NCBI RefSeq assembly: GCF_023544465.1
Contig: NZ_JALPVL010000005.1
Coordinates: forward strand, 496,001-560,000
DNA: 64,000 nt
Reading direction: 5' to 3'
DNA from: Paractinoplanes maris
GTDB lineage: Bacteria; Actinomycetota; Actinomycetes; Mycobacteriales; Micromonosporaceae
Positions 58,872-64,000 of the stretch are shown piece after piece (the stretch's first letter is position 1; each line of letters begins with the position of its first letter). A program made the position numbers and the translations under genes. The notes beneath the pieces were generated by a model. That model did no database searches. It was not told the origin of the DNA and saw nothing but the letters and a program-made list of their open reading frames with translations.

Positions 58872-60106
58872 CGCTTCCATGGCCGCCAGCCTACGAACCC
58901 GTCGACCAGCAGACTGCCCGCGAAGCCGGAAACCGCCCCGGCCCCGAGCCCACCGGCCGAGGCGAGCCACGGATCGGCGGCCACCCGCAGGTCGAGCAGC
59001 GGCAGCGACAGGATGAAAGCCTGGGCGCTCAAGCCGACCGAGGCCCGGGCCAGCACGGCCAGGACGACCAGCAGCAGACCGGCCGCCGCGGCGAGCCAGA
59101 TCGCCTGCACGGCAGCCCGTCGCAGGGGCCCGCCGCGCCGATGCCGGCCGGTCCCGGCGGCGACAGCGATGCCCAAGCCGACCACGACGGCCCCCGAGAG
59201 CAGCACGAACGGGACACCGGACGGCAGCGACCGCCCGCCGTCGAGGACGCAGGAGAGCATCCCGTCCGCGTGCACCGCCCACGGTCCGGCCAACCCGAGC
59301 AGCACGACCGGAAACGCCATCACGGCAGCACCGGCGGCCACCGGGCCACCAACCACCCACGCCGCGACCAGCCCCGTCACCACGGCCCCGGCCACCGGCC
59401 ATCGAAGCGCGCGCGCCCCGGCCGTCACCGTGGGAAACCGCGCGGCCACCAGGCACAACCCGACGACAGCCACGGCTCCGACCACCGCACCGATCACCGC
59501 CGGCCCCACCGCCACCGCGAATCCAGCCTCAAGCGCCCGTCCGGCACCGCCCGGCAGACCGCCACCCGGCAGACCGCCCCCGGGCAGACCACCGCCGGAG
59601 GGGCAGCCGGCGCTCTCGACCACTGACGTGGCGCCACCGGCCGGCAGGTTCAGGCTTCCGCGGCCCGCCCCCGCGACCGCCCCCATGACCGCCGCGAAGA
59701 CGGCCGTCGCCGACAAGCCTCGCGTGAGCAGACCGTCCCGCCCTCGCCGCAGCAACAGCACCCCCAGCACCACCGCGCCCACCGCAGTCACCCCCAGCGG
59801 CATCACGTCGACAAGGCCGTGCAGGCTCACCGGCATTCCGCCCGCCGGTACGGCACCGAGCCGCACCGGCGCGCCCACCGCCATCGCCGCGACGGCCGCG
59901 GTGAGCCGACTCATCGACCCCGCCCGCCCGGCATCGAGCAGGAGCAGCCCGCCGGCCGCGGTGCCGGCCATGGCCAGCACCGCGAGCCCGGCCACCACGG
60001 CCCCTTCGAGCCCGTCCCGCGCACCGGCACCCCGGCCGCGAGCGGCTTCCGGTCCGGCGGGCCGGGACGCAGCCCACGATTGCCGCACTGCCCGGATCGA
60101 TGCCAT
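58868..60106 (-). CDS. Streptophobe-family membrane protein
   Basis: A 412-residue Ala/Gly/Val-rich integral membrane protein with about ten hydrophobic segments (AVVAGLAVLAMAGTAAGGLLL first; VPFVLLSGAVVVGLGIAVAA and LAAAAGLLLVVLAVLA later). It matches the actinomycete streptophobe family by the segment SMSRLTAAVAAMAVGAPVRLG, the overall layout and the Gly-rich loop between helices; the loop here contains three GGGLP-type repeats (GLPGGGLPGGGLPGG, near residue 175). Function unknown. It sits inside the exporter/two-component unit, between permease and regulator, so it may be a sensor or transport accessory. Confidence 0.7.
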   Translation of the reverse strand: MASIRAVRQSWAASRPAGPEAARGRGAGARDGLEGAVVAGLAVLAMAGTAAGGLLLLDAGRAGSMSRLTAAVAAMAVGAPVRLGAVPAGGMPVSLHGLVDVMPLGVTAVGAVVLGVLLLRRGRDGLLTRGLSATAVFAAVMGAVAGAGRGSLNLPAGGATSVVESAGCPSGGGLPGGGLPGGGLPGGAGRALEAGFAVAVGPAVIGAVVGAVAVVGLCLVAARFPTVTAGARALRWPVAGAVVTGLVAAWVVGGPVAAGAAVMAFPVVLLGLAGPWAVHADGMLSCVLDGGRSLPSGVPFVLLSGAVVVGLGIAVAAGTGRHRRGGPLRRAAVQAIWLAAAAGLLLVVLAVLARASVGLSAQAFILSLPLLDLRVAADPWLASAGGLGAGAVSGFAGSLLVDGFVGWRPWKR

Positions 60107-60112
60107 CGCCGG

Positions 60113-60913
60113 TCAGACGTCGCGACGGCGGAAGACCACGAACGCGGCCGCCAGCACCCCGGCGATGGCCAGGCACATGCCGCCCAGGTTGAGCCACGGG
60201 TGCGGGAAATCGGGATCGGCGACCGTGCCGAGCGCCGCCGACCCGCCGATCGTCGGCCAGTAGGTGAAAACCCCGTGCATCCAGGACGGGAAGATTCCGG
60301 CCACCGCCGGCACCAGGAAGACGATCCCGACCAGCGTCGCCAGCGCCCCCGCGGTGGCTCGCATGAGCACCCCGAGCCCGACCGCCAGCAGCGCGATCGC
60401 CGCCAGATAGAGCCCGCCCGCGACCACCGCCGACAGCACTCCCGGGTCATCCAGCCCGGCGACCGGCACGCCCTGCCGGTCCATCAGCGGTTGCCCGATG
60501 AGGAACGACGCGAACATCAGAACCTCCCCCGCGATCACCGCGACGACCGTGGCCAGCACCACCTTGGCCGCCAGGACCCGCGTCCGCCGCGGCATGGCGG
60601 TCAGCGTCGTCCCCATCAGACCGGTCGCGTATTCCGAGGTGACCACCAGGATGCCCAGCACCCCGACGATCAGTTGGGCGACGATGTACGCGGTCAGGCT
60701 GCGCCCGGTCGGGTCCCAGGCCTGCCGTTCCGCGTCGGTCGCCTCGGCCCAGGACTGACCGGCCGCGTTCGAGGCCAGAATGGTGATGCCGAGGGCGACG
60801 ACGAACAGGCAGCCCAGCGTGTACCAGGTCGAGCGCAGGCTGCGCAGCTTGATCCACTCGGCGCGCAGGGTGTGGCCGAAGCCGGGCCGCGCGGCGACCA
60901 CGTCGGTGCTCAT
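60113..60913 (-). CDS. ABC-2-type exporter, permease subunit (second cassette)
   Basis: A 266-residue permease with six hydrophobic helices and the group signature EWIKLRSLRSTWYTL near residue 20, as in the permease at 36.3 kb. TSEYATGLMGTTLTAMPRRT near 92 corresponds to GEYSSGTIRATLAAVPRR there. The C-terminal loop (SWMHGVFTYWPTIGGSAALG) is extracellular. It overlaps its ATPase gene by four bases and precedes the streptophobe gene by six. Substrate unknown. Confidence 0.86.
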   Translation of the reverse strand: MSTDVVAARPGFGHTLRAEWIKLRSLRSTWYTLGCLFVVALGITILASNAAGQSWAEATDAERQAWDPTGRSLTAYIVAQLIVGVLGILVVTSEYATGLMGTTLTAMPRRTRVLAAKVVLATVVAVIAGEVLMFASFLIGQPLMDRQGVPVAGLDDPGVLSAVVAGGLYLAAIALLAVGLGVLMRATAGALATLVGIVFLVPAVAGIFPSWMHGVFTYWPTIGGSAALGTVADPDFPHPWLNLGGMCLAIAGVLAAAFVVFRRRDV

Positions 60914-61824
60914 GCCGCCACCCCCTGATACTCGATGCTGTCGCGGGTCAGTTCCATGAACGCGTCCTCCAGCGAGACCCGCTGCGGGGTGAGCTCGCCC
61001 AGCGCCACCCCGTGATAGGCGGCCAGCTTGCCGATGTCGGCCGCGCTCATCCCGGACACCACGAGCGACGATTCGAGCCCGTCGCGCACGATCGCCCCGG
61101 CCGCGACGAGCCGCTGCGCGAAGTCCCCGGGGTCGGTCACCCGGACCAGGACGGTTCCCTCTCCCCCCGTACGCGTCAGCTCGCTCACCGCCGTGTCGGC
61201 GATCAACCGCCCGCGCCCGATGACGATCAGGTGATCCGCGGTCTGCGCCATCTCACTCATCAGGTGGCTGGAGACCAGCACCGCCCGGCCCTCCGCGGCC
61301 AGCGACCGCATCAGGTCGCGCACCCACCGGATGCCCTCCGGGTCGAGCCCGTTCACCGGCTCGTCGAAGATCAGCACCCGGGGATCGCCCAGCAGGGTCG
61401 CCGCGATCCCCAGCCGCTGCCGCATGCCCAGCGAGAAGCCACCCGCCCGCTTGCGCGCCACGCCCTCGAGACCGGTCCGGGCCAGCACCTCGCCGACCCG
61501 CCGCCGGGGCAGCCCGTTGCTCACGGCCAGCGCCAGCAGGTGGTCGTAGGCCGTCCGGCTGCCGTGCACCGCCCCCGCGTCGAGCAGCGCACCGACCTCC
61601 AGGAGCGGCACCGCCAGCTCGGCATACCGCCGCCCACCGATCGTCACCGACCCGCGGTCCGGCGCGGCCAGCCCGATGATCATCCGCATGGTCGTCGACT
61701 TGCCGGCCCCGTTGGGCCCCAGGAAACCGGTCACCTGCCCGGCCTCCACGGTGAACGACAGATCGTCGACCACGGTCTCGGGACCGTACCGCTTGGTCAG
61801 CCCCCGTACGTCAATCATGCTCAT
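60910..61824 (-). CDS. ABC-2-type exporter, ATP-binding subunit (second cassette)
   Basis: A 304-residue ATPase: Walker A GPNGAGKSTTMRMIIGL near 39, signature FSLGMRQRLGIAATLLG near 131, Walker B RVLIFDEPVNGLDPEGIRWV near 150, switch His in LVSSHLMSEMAQTADH near 182. A C-terminal extension of about 85 residues (VLVRVTDPGDFAQRLVAAGA, ELTPQRVSLEDAFMELT) is missing from the shorter paralogue at 35.6 kb, although both end VEYQG/IEYQG. First gene of the unit ATPase, permease, streptophobe, regulator, kinase. An ATG two codons in (61818) is an alternative start. Confidence 0.88.
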   Translation of the reverse strand: MSMIDVRGLTKRYGPETVVDDLSFTVEAGQVTGFLGPNGAGKSTTMRMIIGLAAPDRGSVTIGGRRYAELAVPLLEVGALLDAGAVHGSRTAYDHLLALAVSNGLPRRRVGEVLARTGLEGVARKRAGGFSLGMRQRLGIAATLLGDPRVLIFDEPVNGLDPEGIRWVRDLMRSLAAEGRAVLVSSHLMSEMAQTADHLIVIGRGRLIADTAVSELTRTGGEGTVLVRVTDPGDFAQRLVAAGAIVRDGLESSLVVSGMSAADIGKLAAYHGVALGELTPQRVSLEDAFMELTRDSIEYQGVAA

Positions 61825-61960
61825 GCCGCCGATGCTGCTCGGCCCGGCTGACCGCTGCCGCAGAGCTTCTGGGAGAACTCTGTGAACTCGCCCGCTCAGC
61901 CCGCCGCCGCGGCCGCGTCACCCAGAGAACTCCGGGAAGTCGCCCGGTCAGCCCGCCGCG

Positions 61961-63166
61961 TCACGCGGAGAACTCCGGGACGTCGCGGACGGTCAGGGCG
62001 ATGATCAGGGCGGAGATCCACTCGGGGTCGCGGAGGCGGTCGCCGTAGAGCTCGCGCAAGCGGGTCATCCGGTAGCGGACGGTCTGCGGGTGGATGAACA
62101 GCTCGGCCGCCACGTCGTCGCGCCGGCCCTGGTGGCGCAGCCAGCTCCGCAGGGTCTCGGTCAGCTTGGCCGCCGACTCCTCGGGGGCGGCGGCCAGCGG
62201 TTCCAGCACGCGCGCCCGCAGGTCGGCCAGGGCTTGCGGATCGGCGGTGAGCACCAGGGTGGCCAGGTGGTCCTCGGTGTCGACCACCGTCGAGGGGGGC
62301 ACCCCGGGTGTTCGCAGGGTGCGCACGGCCCTCTCGTACGAGTCCTTGACCCGCAGCCACGGCCGGGCCGGACCGACCATCGCGCTCTGGCCGCGCAGCA
62401 GGCCCATCAACGCCGCCCGTCCGCTGCTGTCGGCGTCGGGGACCAGCAGCACCGACAGGTCCTGCGCCCCCGGACCGGCCTCACTGAGCTGCAGCGTGCG
62501 CCGATCGAGCAGGTCCACCACCGTCCGGGCGGCGTGCTCGGGCACCAGGACGGCGGTCAGAGTGCGCGGGGGTGACCAGTCGGCGCGCCGCGCGGCCAGC
62601 ACGACTGTGTGCTCGGGCTCGCCGGCCAGCAGCGCCTGGGCGAGCTGCTCCAGGTGGCGCAGCCGGGCCCGGCCCGAGGAGGCCAGCTCGTCGGCGTGCC
62701 CGGCCACGCTGGCCGCGGAGAGCTCGTCGATGTAGGCGAAGACCAGCTCGGCGAAGTGGGCCACGGTGGCGGCCGGCTGCCCGGTGCTGAGGCTGATCGC
62801 GGCCAGCTCGTGCCACGAGACCCGGGCCCCGACCCGATAGGCCGCGAGCAGCGCGTCGAGGCTGCGGCCGTTGCGCGCCTCACCCCGGCCCAGCGCGTAC
62901 GCCGCCTCGAGGGCCGGAGCGAGCGGCGAGCGCGGATCGGGGCTGTAGGCTCGCGACACCAGCTCGAGGAACGTGCCCAGGGCGGCCCGCACGGCCCGCT
63001 CGATCTTCACGCCCAGCACCCCGGCGAAGGCGTCGGCATAGGCCGGCACCTCGGCCGTGATCGCATCGATGGTCTGCAGGGCGACGTGCGGCAGCCGGTC
63101 CCGCAGTGGCGCGACCACATCGGGTGACAAGCGAAAAGTTCGGACATCCGGCAGGGGCTCGGCCAC
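61961..63166 (-). CDS. PucR-type HTH transcriptional regulator (CdaR family)
   Basis: A 401-residue regulator of the PucR/CdaR architecture. An N-terminal RsbRD-like helical domain (about 20-170: AVRAALGTFLELVSRAYSPD, LDALLAAYRVGARVSWHELA), a GGDEF-like middle part, and a C-terminal PucR HTH about 340-395 (LTETLRSWLRHQGRRDDVAA, LFIHPQTVRYRMTRLRELYG). Divergent from the ferredoxin-reductase gene 111 bases away. In other actinomycetes regulators of this type stand next to a ferredoxin reductase and a fatty-acid desaturase, so control of lipid desaturation is a reasonable inference. Confidence 0.87.
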   Translation of the reverse strand: MAEPLPDVRTFRLSPDVVAPLRDRLPHVALQTIDAITAEVPAYADAFAGVLGVKIERAVRAALGTFLELVSRAYSPDPRSPLAPALEAAYALGRGEARNGRSLDALLAAYRVGARVSWHELAAISLSTGQPAATVAHFAELVFAYIDELSAASVAGHADELASSGRARLRHLEQLAQALLAGEPEHTVVLAARRADWSPPRTLTAVLVPEHAARTVVDLLDRRTLQLSEAGPGAQDLSVLLVPDADSSGRAALMGLLRGQSAMVGPARPWLRVKDSYERAVRTLRTPGVPPSTVVDTEDHLATLVLTADPQALADLRARVLEPLAAAPEESAAKLTETLRSWLRHQGRRDDVAAELFIHPQTVRYRMTRLRELYGDRLRDPEWISALIIALTVRDVPEFSA

Positions 63167-63277
63167 GACGATTCCTCCCGTTTAGCCTCCGTGGCTTGTC
63201 CCCCGCGAACAAAAGCCCCGGTTAAATTCACTTCGTGTGGTCAGGAATCTACCCCGACAACGAGTGACGCTTGTTAC

Positions 63278-64000
63278 GTGGCTGTTATCCGCACCGTCCG
63301 AACCGGCGCCTGGCGCGTCGTCGAGCTGATCACGACGCCGGTGGTCCCCGCGGACTACCTCGACGTGATCGCTCCGCTGCGCAACGCCCGGGTGCTCCGC
63401 GCCAAGATCGACGCGGTGCGCCCCGAGACCGAGACCAGCGTGACGCTGGTGCTGCGGCCCGGTCGCGGCTGGGTGCGGCACGAGCCCGGGCAGTACGTCC
63501 GCGTCGGTGTCGACGTCGACGGCGTACGGCAGTGGCGCTCTTATTCGATCACCAGCGCCCCGGAGCGCCGCGACGGCCGGTTCACCATCACGGTCAACGC
63601 GGTCCCCGACGGCCTGGTGAGCACGCACCTCGTCCGCCGGGCCAAGCGCGGCATGATCGTGCACCTCGACGTGCCCACCGGCGAGTTCCTGCTCGACCGG
63701 CCGCGCCCGGCCAAGGCGCTGTTCGTCACCGCGGGCAGCGGCATCACGCCGGTCATGGGCATGCTCCGCAGTGCGCTGCACGAGCTGTCCGACGTCGTCG
63801 TCGTGCACTCGGCGGGCACCCGGGAGGCCGTCGTCTTCGGCTCCGAGCTGCGCGCCCTGGCCGCCGAGGGCCGCATCCGGCTGATCGAGCGGCACACCCG
63901 GACCGACGGCCGGCTCAAACCGGCCGACCTCGACGAGCTGGTGCCCGACCTGTTCGAGCGCCGGACCTGGGCCTGCGGGCCCAACGAGATGCTCGACGAC
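63278..64000 (+). CDS. Ferredoxin reductase (FNR/oxygenase-reductase type), 3' end beyond the window
   Basis: Electron-transfer flavoprotein, cut by the right edge after 241 codons. GTG 63278 gives VIRTVRTGAWRVVELITTPV as the start. Seen are the FAD-binding motif RQWRSYSITSAPE near 86, VNAVPDGLVSTHLV near 108, the NAD(P) site ALFVTAGSGITPVMGMLRS near 147, and CGPNEMLDD at the very end. A C-terminal 2Fe-2S domain is expected in the missing part. Family members (Rv3230c-like) pass electrons to acyl-CoA desaturases, usually encoded next; that gene would lie outside the window. Divergent from the PucR-type regulator. Confidence 0.85.
   Translation, partial: MAVIRTVRTGAWRVVELITTPVVPADYLDVIAPLRNARVLRAKIDAVRPETETSVTLVLRPGRGWVRHEPGQYVRVGVDVDGVRQWRSYSITSAPERRDGRFTITVNAVPDGLVSTHLVRRAKRGMIVHLDVPTGEFLLDRPRPAKALFVTAGSGITPVMGMLRSALHELSDVVVVHSAGTREAVVFGSELRALAAEGRIRLIERHTRTDGRLKPADLDELVPDLFERRTWACGPNEMLDD

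Overview
The window comes from a chromosome of a high-G+C filamentous actinomycete. A member of the Micromonosporaceae (Actinoplanes-like) is my best guess, from the very high G+C, the strong G/C bias at third codon positions, frequent GTG starts, many start codons 6-8 nt downstream of a -10-like hexamer (leaderless style), the abundance of cgtacg-type words, and gene content: secreted glycoside hydrolases with ricin/CBM modules, many STAND/LuxR regulators, class F sortase, streptophobe, SsuABCD. This is inference from style; no rRNA or other marker gene is present. I saw no tRNA, rRNA, CRISPR array or prophage.

Layout. 1-1.55 kb: wreckage of IS5-type elements around a DUF4188 gene. 1.7-4.0 kb: mannose-6-phosphate isomerase divergent from a ROK repressor. 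4.2-9.15 kb: a tightly overlapped sulfonate-uptake and desulfonation operon (SsuA-, SsuC-, SsuB-like transporter plus two flavin-dependent monooxygenases). 9.1-12 kb: a CAP-domain surface protein, an unknown protein and a kelch-type lipoprotein, separated by short tandem repeats. 12.2-20.2 kb: carbohydrate block with a GH31 enzyme (with CBM35 modules, apparently lacking its signal peptide), two GH43 arabinan-type enzymes and an aldose epimerase sharing a LacI-type palindrome; inside it a TerC manganese exporter preceded by a probable yybP-ykoY riboswitch. 20.4-26.3 kb: a PanE-rhodanese fusion, a secreted sugar-dehydrogenase-like propeller and a D-2-hydroxyacid dehydrogenase. 26.3-29.8 kb: flotillin/NfeD pair and a class F sortase/DUF4142 pair. 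30.2-35.5 kb: a STAND-TPR protein and a GH9-CBM3-CBM2 cellulase behind a CebR-like operator.

35.6-52.2 kb is dominated by signalling: an ABC-2 exporter with a NarL-type two-component system, a decayed STAND pseudogene, a hydrolase overlapping an orphan histidine kinase, an XRE-NB-ARC-TPR regulator, and three large ATPase/LuxR regulators around an esterase whose nucleophile position is Cys.

52.6-55.3 kb carries what I consider the most interesting system: a secreted protein with calcium-binding thrombospondin-type repeats, a hydrophobic pre-toxin-like region and a C-terminal PD-(D/E)xK-like nuclease domain, followed by a small gene that fits a cognate immunity protein. 55.4-63.2 kb: a slipin-like SPFH protein, a second ABC-2 exporter cassette with an OmpR-type two-component system and a streptophobe membrane protein, and a PucR-type regulator. 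The window ends inside a ferredoxin reductase that probably serves a fatty-acid desaturase further on.
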